This document shows positions 1 to 11,123 of a DNA stretch of 64,000 nt, piece by piece. The notes beneath the pieces were generated by a model that was not told the origin of the DNA, did not search any database, and saw only the letters and a list, made by a program, of their open reading frames with translations. Origin of the DNA: Pollenia angustigena (taxonomy: Eukaryota; Arthropoda; Insecta; Diptera; Polleniidae); assembly GCA_930367215.1 (NCBI GenBank), contig OV884056.1:123502053-123566052 (forward strand). The letters run 5' to 3'. A program made the translations under genes and the position numbers. Within the stretch, counting starts at the first letter, position 1, and every line of letters begins with the position of its first letter.

Positions 1-769
1 TTCATTTATCCATATTCACAAAAACATTTAATAAAAAAGAATATCTCATTTGATATTAACACAACCTATCTTTAAATAATTAATTTTAAGCGCTATTACT
101 ATTGCAAGTGGCTTTTACTGTTGATAGTGCTTAACCAAAGGTTCTGTCTATATCAACAGTCTTTTCACCAGACTTGAAACGTTTTATTATGTCCAATTTT
201 CGTTCCAAACTAATGCATTTTCTTCTCTTTGCAATAATTTTTCTATACAACTTGTTTTTAAGAACTAACTTCTTGCTTCCTAGCACGCAACTAAGCTTAG
301 AATAACTTATCTAACAGAATTAAATTGGGAATTCGAATTTTACACGCAAATAGACAAATTCTGCACATGTGAAAAAATCCAATCGTATGTAGCGATGCAA
401 AATAAAATCATAAAAACGCAAAGCGGATTTACCCAATTTTTAAAAATTGCAAATAGGACCGACACAAATCGGAGCTCCAGTGTATATTTTTTGCAGTATC
501 GATGGCATGCATATTTGTAATTGTAGAATTCGAATTACTTATGCTTCTGATGGAAGCCACCTGGTTTGTGATGGGGGAACGTTTGTTTTTTTTTTTTTTT
601 GTTTAATATTCAATAATTTTTGTATTTCGCCGGAAACATTTCGGATCTTTTTCACAAAATGAACAGAGTAAAACTCTATCAACATTATTTCATAGATATT
701 CCACTCAAGTTTTTTTCATATGCGTTTTGACAGCATTTAACGTGAAATTTTGAACAGAGTACTAGGCTA
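1..769. other. Unassigned AT-rich sequence
   Basis: I see no convincing gene or transposon end here. There is a run of T at 586-600. The short open frame at 447-662 is low-complexity and matches nothing I recognise. Confidence 0.5.
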
Positions 770-1023
770 ATATGACAAAGTGTGATAGTGTGAATGCATG
801 TATGATGAAAATGAAAAGTATTATGAAAAAAGGTTTGACACCCCATACGAATTCATCGTTTTTTGAAAAATTTCTAAACAATAATACTTTTCAGTTGATC
901 AAAGTTGCATTTTATTTCATGTGTTTTCGAAAAATGATGAAGTCGTATGGGATGTCAAACTTTTTTCATAATACTTGTCATTTTCGTGATACATTCCGTT
1001 CACTCTATCAGACTTTTACATAT
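770..1023. mobile_element. MITE with ~100-bp inverted arms (family shared with 53203-53554)
   Basis: The left arm (770-870) and right arm (928-1023) are near-complementary along about 95 bases, so the sequence can fold into one long hairpin with a loop of about 57 bases. The right arm matches part of the 352-bp element inside the retroviral envelope remnant near 53405-53512, including the phrase GATGAAGTCGTATGGGATGT. Exact termini and target duplication are not visible. The open frame running through it (772-1065) is a by-product of the inverted repeat and not a gene. Confidence 0.7.
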
Positions 1024-1856
1024 TACTTTAGTAGAGAAAAGGAAAGAAAACTCTCCACGTTATAATTGTAATAGATCAAACGTCATAATTAATAGGCATT
1101 GCCATAGTATATTTTTAGTGAATAGGATTTTCCGCAATTGAATGTTTATTACAGGCAGTTTACATGTAAATAATATTTCTTTATAAGGAATCGATAAGAA
1201 AATAAACGTTGATGATTAGATATAGACAAATTGTGTTTTGTTCGTCGTTTTCAAGAAGTAAAAAAGGGGTATTGGTACAAGCGATCTGTGAAACCAAATT
1301 ATGAGAAAAATATTATTTTTCTTTGAATATTACTTTTACACTACGAAGGAGTATCTGTATAAAATACAATAAAATTCATACAGATGTACAGTGCAAAAAT
1401 AACAAAATGCTTAATAGCGTAAACGAACATTACAGTGTATGGCGCGGTAAATTGTATTTCTGTGCTTACTTCTTGGTAATGGACCCACGAAATTCGCACA
1501 TACAAGTGTCCATGGTTCTTCGGGTACGCGAGTGAACATCTCAGCTGCTGGAGCCTGTTGTGAAACATTATATCTTTGTCACATCTGACAACCACGTGCC
1601 CTTGTCATCCCGGTACTACCGGCTTGCTATCTTTTGCATGGTTTTCTATAATACCCAAGTGGCCCCCGGTCGCTTGGTAATAATTTTCTTGCATGACATG
1701 TTGTCGTAAGTGGCCGTCGGCGTAAAGCTTCCATTGAATGTCGTCCTTGTCGTTGCTTGGTGTAATGAAAATGCCTTAAATGTTGGCAAGTTGTGCAAAA
1801 AGATGTTAAAAACTTTAGGGGGTTCTACCAAAGGTCTTTTGACACATATTTGTTTA
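1024..1856. other. Unassigned sequence upstream of J1
   Basis: No feature is supported. Short frames on the minus strand (1341-1595, 1646-1831) have a mixed composition that could be decayed coding sequence, but no motif is recognisable. Homology to the J1 LINE begins close to 1857. Confidence 0.4.
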
Positions 1857-3123
1857 AGTTAACGGCTAAACCAATTGTTCGTACGCGTTCCCTTTCACCC
1901 TCGGTCTTTACAAAAACAGTGGATAGTGATACGTTAAAAAAAATTAAACTGTCTTTTGGGACAAGTGTTGCCGAGTCCGCAAGTATTGCCGCGATGGCAC
2001 AAACAAATTTAGTAGGAAATGATACCATGAATTTAAACACAGTCAGTATGGAAAACCCTCTAGTAAAAAGTTGTCAAAAGCCTCAAGTACAAGTTGGTAT
2101 GGACAGGTATAAAACAGTGCTTAAACGGGGTCGCAGCCCTACCTCTTCAGTTGTTGCTTCGGCCTCTAAAGTACCATCTTTTGATAGAATAAATTCACGA
2201 AATCGTTTTGCAATTCTAGAGGATGAATCCTCAGAAGCACCAAACGTGATAAAACGTCCAAACCTCCCCCGATATATCTTAGGGAGCAAAACTCAAATGA
2301 GCTTATAAAGAGCTTGATCTCGGTGATAGGTGAAAATTCGTTTTACGTAGCTGCAATCAAGCGTGGTAGTATAAACGAGACAAAAATACAAGTAAATAAT
2401 GAGAATAATTTTCGCAAGCTAATTAACACATTTGAAGCGAAGAGAAGTAAAGGTCTTCAGGTAGTGATTAAGGGAATTGACTCATGTGTGGACCCAGAAG
2501 ATATTAAAACTTTCTTGCAAGAAAAAGGCTTCAAAGTAAAAAATGTAGTAAATATTAAAAATAGGGGAAAAATCCCCAACCACTATTTCGAGTGGAGTGA
2601 GAACCCGGCATTGTAAAGCTTAAAAAAACGAAACGCACCCTATTTACGATTTGAAATATATTCTATATAGAAAAATAACTAAGAGGAGCCGCACATAAGA
2701 AATTGTCCCGTTCAATGTCTAAACTACCAAGAATTTGGCCATACTAAGGCATACTGCTACTTACCCCCTGTTTGCGTTGTATGTTGTGAATTACATGGTA
2801 CAGTTCTTTGCGATAACCCTAAAAACGACCCCAATGTAAAAAAATGCAGCAACTGTGGCGGTAATCACACTGCCAATTATCGAGGATGCCCTGTATACAC
2901 TATAGTCAAGCAGTCATCTGGACCGAAAACTAATCCCCCTCAAATGCAGCTAACAAATCAAGTAAACACTAATGGCATTCAGGTCCCGCAGCCTAGTAAT
3001 AACAGAACCTCTTACGCTAACGTCCTAAAATCATCCCATTTGCCTATGGAAGGTGCTGCGCCAAGTAATGATGTAACTCCAGTTTCAAATTTAAGCCGTC
3101 TAGAAAAAACCATGGAAGCATAA
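1857..3123 (+). pseudogene. J1 ORF1 gag-like nucleic-acid-binding protein, broken
   Basis: In Jockey-like LINEs ORF1 protein coats the element RNA. The reading starts in the frame open at 1793-2308, where homology to the other J1 copy begins near 1857. It shifts frame near 2275-2305, continues at 2314-2616, then runs with a further break to about 3123. The C-terminal part (about 2705-2900) holds three cysteine-rich knuckles; the last reads CSNCGGNHTANYRGC. The first knuckle has tyrosine where the second cysteine is expected (CLNYQEFGHTKAYC). A conserved block VVIKGIDSCVDPEDIKTFL at about 2461 is shared with the copies at 29315-29560 and 58411-58659. No intact protein can be made from this copy. 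Confidence 0.8.
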
Positions 3124-3221
3124 GTAAAAATAGTGACTAATTTTAAGAACACAATGGGTAATATGATGCAGGAAATTCTTAGAATGCAATCGATGTTATT
3201 GCAAGCTGTACTTAACAAGCC

Positions 3222-5090
3222 ATGAACTGTTTAAAAATTTGTTTTTGGAACGCAAACGGTATCCGCCAACATAAAAACGAATTAGAATACTTTCTTAAAA
3301 ATAATCAAATTGATGTCATGATGGTTTCTGAAACTCATTTGACATCAAGAAATACGTTTAAAATCAATGGTTATATACTATATGATACGAAGGACCCTCG
3401 AGATAAAGCTTGTGGAGGTTCTGCCATTTTGATAAAAAATCGAGTCAAACACTACCTAATGTGTGATCATCGTGAGGATTATCTTCAAGCAACGAATATT
3501 TGTGTTGAAGAGCTAAATCGAAACATAGTAATTTCATCTTTATACTCTCCACCTAGATTTTCAATATCAGAAAGCCAATATTGTGAATATTATAAATCAC
3601 TAGGACCCTGTTTCCTGGCCGCTGCCGATTATAACGCTAAGCATACCTTCTGGGGGTCACGACTTATAACACCAAAGGGTCGTGTTCTGTTTAATACAAT
3701 CTCTAAAATTGGTTTAAATGTGGTCACGAGCGGACAACCGACATATTGGCCTACTGATCAGCAAAAATTCCAGATGTCATCGATTTCGGCGTGGTTAAAA
3801 ACATTCCCATAGAAACGATTCATGTTGAAGCTTCCCTAGAATTATCTTCCGACCACACACCTACAATTGTTACTATAATGAAACCCAATAGAATTGTATC
3901 TCCGACTGGTTACTTAGCGACGTCAGCCACAAAAATAAATTAGTTAAAATATAAAAAATATCTCAGTACCCATTGCTCAAAAAATATTCCGCTTAGTACA
4001 CCGGATAATGTAGATCGCTCTATTGTTAATTTTGACAGTTTTCTGAAACTAGCTGTTCAACATTCCAGTATTGCCCAAAAACAAAAAAAGGAGAGCTCGA
4101 AGAGAGTGGCAAGTGCACAGATCCCCTCAATTTAAGAACTTACTAAAAGATTGTACAAAAAGGCTAAGAAAGTTACTGCAGACTCAGAAAATGGCTTCTC
4201 TGGAAAAATATCTTAAGGAACTTGATGCAACTCCACAATCAGACTACTCATTATGGCGTGCAGCTAGAAATCTCAAAAGGCCAGTTGTCTCTAAACCACC
4301 ATTAAGAAACTTCAATGGAAGTTGGGCAAGAAATGATGTTGAAAAAGGAAATCTGTTTGTTAATCATTTTAAAAACGTATTTACCCCAAATATATCTCAC
4401 GATATTGCGGTCGGGTTACCACCTGTTGCTGCTGTTGGACAGCTGTTCCCCTCAGATTTGAGATAAGAGAAATCGAAAAAGCTATTTGTGACTTAAACCC
4501 TAAGAAGGCACCTGGTTTTTATAAGATCAGTAATAAAATGCTTTTGGAGCTACCTCGCATAGCAAAGCAAATTATTGTTTTTATTTTTAAGATTTTACGC
4601 CTTGAATACTATCCTCAAAAATGGAAGGTTTCCTTAGTTACCATGATGCCAAAGTCAGGCAAAGATCATACAAAAGTTGAGTCATATAGGCCTATTAGGT
4701 TATTATCAAATATGTCAAAGCTATTAAAAAAATTATTAGTTTCAAAATTAACTCCGATTTTAAGTGAAAATAGATGTATTGCAAAACATCAATTCGGATT
4801 AAGAAGAAAACACAGCACAATTGAACAGACTCATCGAATAGTAAATGTCATACGAAAAGCATTTAAAGAAAAAAAATATTGCTCAGCACTCTTCATCGAT
4901 GTTTCGCAAGCTTTTGATAAAGTCTGGCATGATGGCTTATTACATAAATTAAAGCAAAATTTACCAGCAAACACACACAAGCTGTTAGAAAGCTACTTAG
5001 TCGGTTGCCAATTTATTATTAAAGAAGGAAATTTCTTAAGTTCACGTCAGCCAATTGGCGCTGGAGTCCCACAAGGCAGCATCCTGGGCC
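3222..5090 (+). pseudogene. J1 ORF2 N-terminal part: AP endonuclease and reverse transcriptase up to motif B, broken
   Basis: ORF2 of a LINE nicks the target DNA and copies the element RNA there. ATG at 3222 begins MNCLKICFWNANG, the usual start of an AP-type endonuclease. Endonuclease landmarks visible in order are NANG, SETHL, SLYSPP, DYNAKHTFWGS and SSDHTP (about 3848). A one-base insertion near 3770 shifts the frame, and several stops follow between 3930 and 4070. Reverse transcriptase starts in the frame at 4071-4466 and continues at 4538-5090 with motif A (LFIDVSQAFDKVWH) and motif B (GVPQGSILG). The gene then stops at the hAT-A insertion, after the G of the motif B region. Confidence 0.85.
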
Positions 5091-5339
5091 TAGGGATTAA
5101 ACGATACGAGTAAATACCAGTACATATTCGATACTTTTACATAAGTGCCAAGTATTTTTGTAATCGATACTTAGCAACCGACTACCAAGTAGTATCGGTA
5201 AAAAAATATCCGGTATCGGTCAAAAGTAATCGTTTCACTTTGGTATTGAAATTTGTTTTAAATTTTTGATTATTTTCCAAAGCGGGAGCACCAGTAACGG
5301 TATCAAGAAACCGTTTGACCAGTAAACACCTATAAGCTA

Positions 5340-5683
5340 CATATCGTCTAGGTCCATTTCTTAAATTTCTGGCTATAGGAAGTTCGTTATCATGTCGCGA
5401 TAGTGAACACCATTCACGGTAATTGCTTGGCTGAACTCATTTTCGAAGAAGTACGGCCCGATAACAATGCCAGCCGCAGAACTATGTGGGCGAGCATGAG
5501 CATATGTTTTCCCATTTCTTCTGATTGTGGAAACATTTGGTCGATTATGCTGACCAAAAAAATCACGATGTGCACGAAATGCATTTTGATTGAACGCCCA
5601 TTTTCGAAAAATGCTTTAACAATCTTAACAAGCTGCTCAATTGTGCACCTCCCAATGATAGATGTTCTTAAATACTGAAACAA
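5340..5683 (-). pseudogene. Mariner-like (DUF4817-type) transposase fragment inside hAT-A, internally deleted
   Basis: Read on the minus strand this resembles the helix-turn-helix domain (TIEQ-VKIVKAFFENGRS...) found at the N-terminus of many insect mariner-related transposases. With frameshifts it then jumps to a piece that reads AITVNGVHYRDMI followed by LDDM, which in complete relatives belongs to the DDE catalytic domain. Most of the protein in between is missing. The copy at 31244-31600 has the same joint, so the deletion predates the spread of this element. It cannot encode an active enzyme. Confidence 0.7.
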
Positions 5684-5824
5684 AGACAGGTCAATTTAAG
5701 TTGCGCAAAAAACTTGACGTTAAGGTGATTCACAATTATCGTGGATTATGGTTTAACTACCCTTTATTATATATTTATCAATTTAAAAATAAAATACATA
5801 TTTACATTGAAAATAAATTCATAG

Positions 5825-6975
5825 TATTTATTAATTTATTTATTTATTTCCTGCACAACAAGATCAAGTCTTATAATTAAAGTACAGGATTATATTGGTT
5901 TATAAGGATTACCCTATATAAGATTTTAATAGTTAACATTTAACATTAAAATTAAGAATAAATATAATAAAAGTAATATTACAAGTTATATTAAAAATAA
6001 AAAATTTAATACAATATATAAAAAAATTAAACAAAAAATACAGATATAAAAGCATTTAATAAATTTATCACGAACATTTTTAGTTTAAGCTAAGCGAAAG
6101 TTTTAAATAAAAATTTCCTAAAAAGAGTTGCGTTGCTATTTGTTTGTTGGTAGTTTGGCACACCATTCCAAAGACGAACGGCGTTTATAAAAAATTGCCA
6201 TTCCGACACAAGACATTTAAATCTAGGTATAATCATGTTCTTACCTCTGGTGGATCTAGCAAATTGTATAAATTTATAAATGTATTGTGGTTTTTTTGTA
6301 TATACAACTTTGTGCAGAAAAATAAGGACTCTAATTTTAAGAAGGTTTTCGAAAGATACTCCATAAAAGTTTTTTGAAAATGCAGAGACTCCATCACTCT
6401 TCCTTAATCCATAAACATATCTTATAATATTGTTGTACAAAACTTCTAATTTTTTCCTACTGATGGAATCACATTTAGCGAAAAGTTCGCAACCGTAAGT
6501 AAGACTAGGAATCAGATAAGCCTTTGCAAGAAGCTGGCTTATTCTTAGCGGGGTGAAGTGTTGTGTGGACCACAGCGTTCGAAGTTTGACATACGTCCGA
6601 ACTACGAGAGTATTTATGTGGCTTGACCAGGTTAAGTTGTTGTTGAACACTATCCCTAAGTTCTTAACTCTTTGCACCATGTCGATTTTTTGATTATTTA
6701 TTAAAATGTCATCTTCTATAATTGGTGTAATGGATTTTTTATGAATTACTAAGCATTTCGACTTTTGTGGAGTAAGACAAAGTCCGGTTGCAACTGCCCA
6801 GCAATGTATTTTATTCAGATCATAATTAAGTTTATCGACATTTTCCCTAATAGAGTTTGCAGGACTACTTAAGTACAACTGAACATCATCCGCATACATA
6901 TGTATTTTACAATAAGTAAGTTGCTGTGGTAAATCATTAGCATAAACTGAAAAAAGGAGGGGTTCTAGAAACATA
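5825..6975 (-). mobile_element. L3 LINE fragment, copy 1 (3' part), inside hAT-A
   Basis: A 5'-truncated non-LTR retrotransposon lies on the minus strand. The long frame 6090-6974 (294 aa) covers the C-terminal half of reverse transcriptase: VYANDLP, then the catalytic box MYADDVQLYL, then VIHKKS and NLGIVFNNNLTWSSHI blocks and the C-terminal domain ending VRLWNGVPN. The 3' untranslated region runs to about 5825 and ends in repeated AATAAATA. The same family recurs at 44070-48776. The style suggests a CR1/Jockey-group LINE, but I cannot fix the clade. The frame is unusually intact for this window, which suggests a relatively recent insertion. Confidence 0.8.
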
Positions 6976-8053
6976 ACATTGTTAATTTTTGGAACAAAAG
7001 GTAAATGAACATTCTATAAAATTTTGTTTCCTAAGATAAAAATGATTTTTCGAAAGGAAATTGATACTTGGTGGTAAATTAAAGTGGTCTCAAACTTTAC
7101 ACTTTGTGTTTTGGACAAAAATTCTAAGGGGTCGTAGTTAGGGTTGCCATAAGGCCTGGATTAACCATTTGTCCAGTTAAAAAACTTTATTTCATTTTGA
7201 AAAATAACTTTTTTATTTATTTCTATTATTGTTTAGAACAAAATCATATACTAAAAAAATTGTAAGGAAACAATTTCTATTTTGTCGACAAACATTCCAA
7301 TTAATGAGATAGAGGTCCAGTTTTTCAAAAATGCAAACTTAAATAAATTTATCTCGTTTGTTAGTCATGCCATCTAGCAATACTTTTTGTGTATGCACTT
7401 GAGGTATTTCTGATAATCTTTATTCACAAGAATCCATTCATATGACCGAATAAAGGCTACAATTTTAATAATACAAAATTTTGATGAAAGTTGCAAAATG
7501 TTTCAAACATTTTTGCTTACAACTAAAGTAATAGACTTATTAAATTCTTTAAATAACAATACAAAAAAAAATCGAATTCGAGTGAAATCAAAATCGAAAA
7601 AAACTTTAAAAACTATCCAGTGTTTAAAGTTCATTAAATAATTTTGTTTTATATACTTCATACCATGAGTAAATCTCATCTTTATTAGAACTCATCTTAA
7701 AATTAAAAAACTACGGTAATTTAAATAAAACTTGAACTGGAAATCTCTATTGATTTGAATTTCACTCGATTCGTAACATGGCTGTTTATGTACTTTTTTA
7801 TTTGAGTTAATTTAATATATACCAAGTTCAATTTATATAAACGGTGGCAGCAATACTACAACAAAACAAAAACCACAGAAACAGCTGCTGTTAACGTCTC
7901 GAAAATTCAACTATTTATAAATAATATATTATGAAACCAAAACAAATTGGTTCGAACTGTCAAAGTCAGCAGACTTTTCGGTGCCACTTGTAGCAAATTC
8001 ACCCTGATTATAATTTTGTAATCTATATATATAAAAGTGAATGTATGTATATT

Positions 8054-8055
<2 letters not shown>

Positions 8056-8108
<53 letters not shown>
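8056..8108. repeat. (TA)n microsatellite
   Basis: A pure TA run of about 53 bases interior to hAT-C. Open frames across it on both strands encode alternating Ile-Tyr and are artefacts. Confidence 0.95.
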
Positions 8109-8112
<4 letters not shown>

Positions 8113-8424
8113 GCCTTATAGGAGGCCAAACCACTTGACCGATGGCCTTGAAATTTTCACAGCCTGTAACTGTGACCCTGGAAGAGACATTAGGCTATAT
8201 AAAATTGTGACTGGGCAAAGAGGCGATGCCACGCCCATACAACCCAAAATTTAAAATCGTGTTATCTATGACATTTTTTGACCTACGGCGATAATATTTG
8301 GTATATATGTTGTTGCCATGAATAGAAATACGTTTAATTAAAACAGTGGTAAAAAGGTGTATTGGACAAAGGGGCGGTGCCATATTTTTTCGTGGATGCC
8401 AATATTAAATATCGCATATTTTAA

Positions 8425-9480
8425 GAGCCGCTGCAAGCATTTTGTTGAACTTTTGGTAGTAGGATCTTCTGAGCCCTAAAATTCAAATAAAATAGCAGCG
8501 GGGGAAGTGGCATAGGACGCCATTGTTTAATATCGCATATCTTAAGAACTGTTATAGTGAGAATGTTCAAACTTTGTACAATTCACTCTAATGGTATACT
8601 ACACTACTGAAAATAAAAACAAAGCGGGCATGCGCAGGGGTGGAAATACCTCCCATACGATGCATATATTAAATATCGCTCAATTGAAGAACTATTAAAG
8701 GGAGAGTCTTCAAACGTGGTTAAAGCTACTATTATAGCAAACTTTAAATTTCAATATAGTAATGGGCGGGGTGGACAGAGGAGGAGCAGTTCCCCTCATA
8801 GATAGAAATATTAATAAGAGCCGCTGCAAGCAATTTGTTGAACTTTTGGTAGTAGGATCTTCTGAGCCCCAAAATTGAAACAAAATAGCAGCGGGGGAAG
8901 AGTTACCCCCCATAGGACGCCAATGTTTAATATCGGATATCTTAAAAACTGTTATAGTGAGAATGTTCAAACTTTGTAGAAGTCACACTTATGGTATACT
9001 ACACTTTTGAAAATAAAAATAAGGCGGGTAGGCGCAGAGGGGAATACCTTCCATAGGATGCATATATTAAATATCGCTCTGCTGAAGAACTATTAAAGGG
9101 GTAGTCTTCAAACGTGGTAATAAAGCTACTATTATGGTAAACTATATAGAAATGGGCGGGGTAGATAGAGGAGGAGCAGTACCCCTCATAGATAGAAATA
9201 TAATTTAGAGCCGCTGCACTCATTTTGTTTAACTTTTTGTAGTATGATCTTCTGAACCCCAAAATTGAAATAAAATAGCAGCGGGGAAACGTTACCCCCA
9301 TAGGACGCCAATGTTTAATATCGCATATCTTAAGAACTGTTATAGTAAGCATGTTCAAACTTTGTAGAAGTCACTCTTATGGTATACTACACTTTTGAAA
9401 ATAGAAAAAAAGCGGGTAGGCGCGGGAGGAAAACACCCCCCATAGGATTCATATATTAAATAGCTCTCAACTGAAAAAGT
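8425..9480. repeat. ~391-bp tandem repeat, about 2.7 copies
   Basis: Repeat units begin with GAGCCGCTGCA at 8425, 8818 and 9208, giving periods of 393 and 390. Each unit contains a TAGCAGCGGGG block, a TTAATATCGxATATCTTAA block and an ATGGGCGGGGT or AAGCGGGC block. Units are clearly diverged from each other. Minus-strand frames at 8710-8970 and 8999-9358 arise from the repeat and look alike for that reason. Confidence 0.88.
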
Positions 9481-9866
9481 GGTTAAAGCAGTGAATTTAA
9501 AGTGTTACGTTTCATTGCTCTTTAAATTTTTTTTTTTATTGCATAATAAAATCCGAAATAAAGTTTAAAACTTAAACTTTTTCAAATTGTCCAGTTATGT
9601 TTTTAAAATCCCGGTGTATTTCTTCTTTTGTCCAGTTATTTAACTTTTGATATCTGGCAACCCAAGTCGTAGTTCTTATTGTATTGTATAGCACTAAAAC
9701 GCTAATAAGAGCTGCTTTCTATTATTTTATGATACAAACCGATACAAGTACCGATACAAGTAAGTATCGATACTTTTTTTTCGATACTAAGTAGATATCA
9801 ATACTTTATGAGCGATACCACATCGAGTGAAAGTATCGATACCTTAGAGGTATCGTTTCATCCCTA

Positions 9867-10625
9867 CCTGGACCCTCTATTATACTTGATTTGAACTTCG
9901 GACATGCCAACAAACAACTACACCCAAACTTCAACATTTGCAGACGATGCAGCTTTCTAAGCGTCCACGAAAACCGTTATGAAGCATCTCGTTACTTACA
10001 GCATCATATATTTCAACTGGGAATATGGTTAAGCCAATGGAGGATAATGGTCAATGAGCAAAAATGCGTACATATAACATTCACCTTGCGCCGGGAATCT
10101 TGCCCCCCTATTACAATTAATAATCAAATAATTCCTCAACTTTCGCATGTTAAATATCTCGGTATACATCTGGATCAGCGATTAACGTGGCATTTCCATA
10201 TAGAGGCAAAATTAACTCAAATGAAACTAAAAGCCATTCAAATTCATTGGCTTATTGGAAGAAATTCTGTCCTTAGTCTCGATTGCAAGCTTCTACTTTA
10301 CAACTCTATCTTAAAGCCTATCTGGTGCTACGGTATTCAGCTATGGGGCACTGCCTCGACCTCTAATATCGAAAAAATTCGAAGGCGCCAAAATAAACTT
10401 CTTCGAATAATCATAGCCGCTCCCTGGTATGTTAAAAACTCAAACATTCATAAGGATCTCAATGTGCCATTAGTAAAAACTATAATAACAAAATATGCAG
10501 TAAAATATTTAAAAAGGCTTGAACAACACCCAAATCCACTAGCTCGAAATATTTTAAATCATGGCGGCCACACTCGCTTAAGAAGAAGAGACATTGCAGC
10601 ACTTACCCAATTAGATGAGCGATAA
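9867..10625 (+). pseudogene. J1 ORF2 C-terminal part: reverse transcriptase motif C onward
   Basis: Continuation of the reverse transcriptase after hAT-A. The catalytic FADDAAFLS box lies near 9937-9965 but a frameshift follows, and the long open frame 9891-10625 reads in the correct phase only after it. It runs through WRIMVNEQKCVHITFTLRR, VKYLGIHLDQRLTW and LHWLIGRNSVLSLD-like blocks to a stop at 10625. The 3' untranslated region is only about 150 bases. Confidence 0.85.
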
Positions 10626-10780
10626 ACACCTATATAAGTGAACAGAACCCGTGATGAAGAAAATTTTGTCTGGCACTGGCAGGACATAAAATAACGTATT
10701 AGGTTAAGATTTGATTAATTATTGTTAGTTCATATTTAATATATGAAGATTCAATAAATAAATAATAAAAAAAAAAAGTT

Positions 10781-11123
10781 TATTTTGTTAGATTAATACT
10801 TCCATATATGTACATATATAGCATATTGCTATTTATTGAGGATTAGTAGACGTCATTTATTTGTTTTAGAAGCTTTTTAAAATAAAAGATTTAATACAAA
10901 TTTCTTTCATATTACTTTAAAAGAATATATTAAACTGTTTTATTTTGTATTGAGTTTAATTTCATTGGATTTCATTGGCTGTATTGAGTTTAATTTTATT
11001 GGATTTCATTGGCTTTTATTTATGAAATCCTGAAAAATCCCGATCCGTCCCGATATCCCGTTTTTTGAGTTAAAAATCCCGAATCCCGTGTTTCAAAAAA
11101 GTTGGTCCCATTTCGCATCCCTA
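10781..11123. mobile_element. hAT-B terminal fragment
   Basis: The segment ends at 11123 with the complement of TAGGGATGCGAAATGGGACC, and contains CCCGATATCCCGTTTTTT and AAATCCCGAATCCCGTGTTT. The same arrangement in the opposite orientation begins at 31605, so this is one end of a second hAT-like family. The other end is not found in the window; J1 copy 1 may have inserted into it. A 34-bp unit is repeated twice at about 10950-11015. Confidence 0.55.

Larger units (their letters stand above)
7139..9665. mobile_element. hAT-C: 2.5-kb hAT-like element nested in hAT-A
   Basis: Ends are short inverted repeats, TAGGGTTGCCA at 7139 and the complement of TTGGGTTGCCA at 9665. GTCGTAGT is duplicated on both sides (7131-7138 and 9666-9673), the 8-bp signature of a hAT insertion. 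No transposase frame is visible. The interior consists of AT-rich sequence, a TA microsatellite and a 391-bp tandem repeat. The TGTCCAGTTA motif recurs close to both ends (about 7171, 9593 and 9637) and might be a transposase-binding repeat; that is inference. Confidence 0.8.
5091..9866. mobile_element. hAT-A: non-autonomous hAT-like DNA transposon, nested host for L3 and hAT-C
   Basis: The ends are inverted repeats: TAGGGATTAAACGATAC at 5091 and the complement of TAGGGATGAAACGATAC at 9866, one mismatch in 17. Flanking sequence is an 8-bp duplication. Both ends are rich in GTATCGATAC-like motifs (for example 9765-9772 and 9834-9841 contain exact TATCGATA). No hAT transposase is visible. Instead the interior near 5340-5665 holds a minus-strand fragment of a mariner-like/DUF4817-type transposase. 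Taking out the nested L3 fragment and hAT-C leaves about 1.1 kb, so the original was a short non-autonomous element. A second copy of one end is at 31024-31604. Confidence 0.88.
5083..9874. repeat. 8-bp target duplication flanking hAT-A
   Basis: CCTGGGCC at 5083-5090 and CCTGGACC at 9867-9874 flank the element, with one mismatch. An 8-bp duplication is the hallmark of hAT superfamily insertion. The flanks rejoin the interrupted J1 reverse transcriptase, which confirms the boundaries independently. Confidence 0.9.
1857..10780 (+). mobile_element. J1 Jockey-clade LINE, copy 1, split by hAT-A
   Basis: This is a nearly complete non-LTR retrotransposon: ORF1 (gag-like) at 1857-3123, ORF2 (endonuclease and reverse transcriptase) at 3222-5090 and 9867-10625, then a short 3' untranslated region ending in an AATAAATAAATAAT-poly(A) tail near 10780. 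The two halves are separated by hAT-A (5091-9866), and reading resumes at the same place in the reverse transcriptase. The 5' untranslated region seen in the copy at 25943-30562 is missing, so this copy is 5' truncated or joined to other sequence at about 1857. Both ORFs carry frameshifts and stops. Assignment to the Jockey clade rests on the CCHC gag plus the endonuclease/RT order and sequence style. Confidence 0.85.

Noticed and set aside
772..1065. 97-aa open frame as a small gene
   Set aside because: It runs through a MITE hairpin and its composition reflects the inverted arms.
7907..8254. Ile-Tyr repeat proteins on both strands
   Set aside because: They are translations of a pure TA microsatellite.
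8710..9358. Two similar minus-strand proteins as paralogous genes
   Set aside because: They are adjacent units of a 391-bp non-coding tandem repeat.
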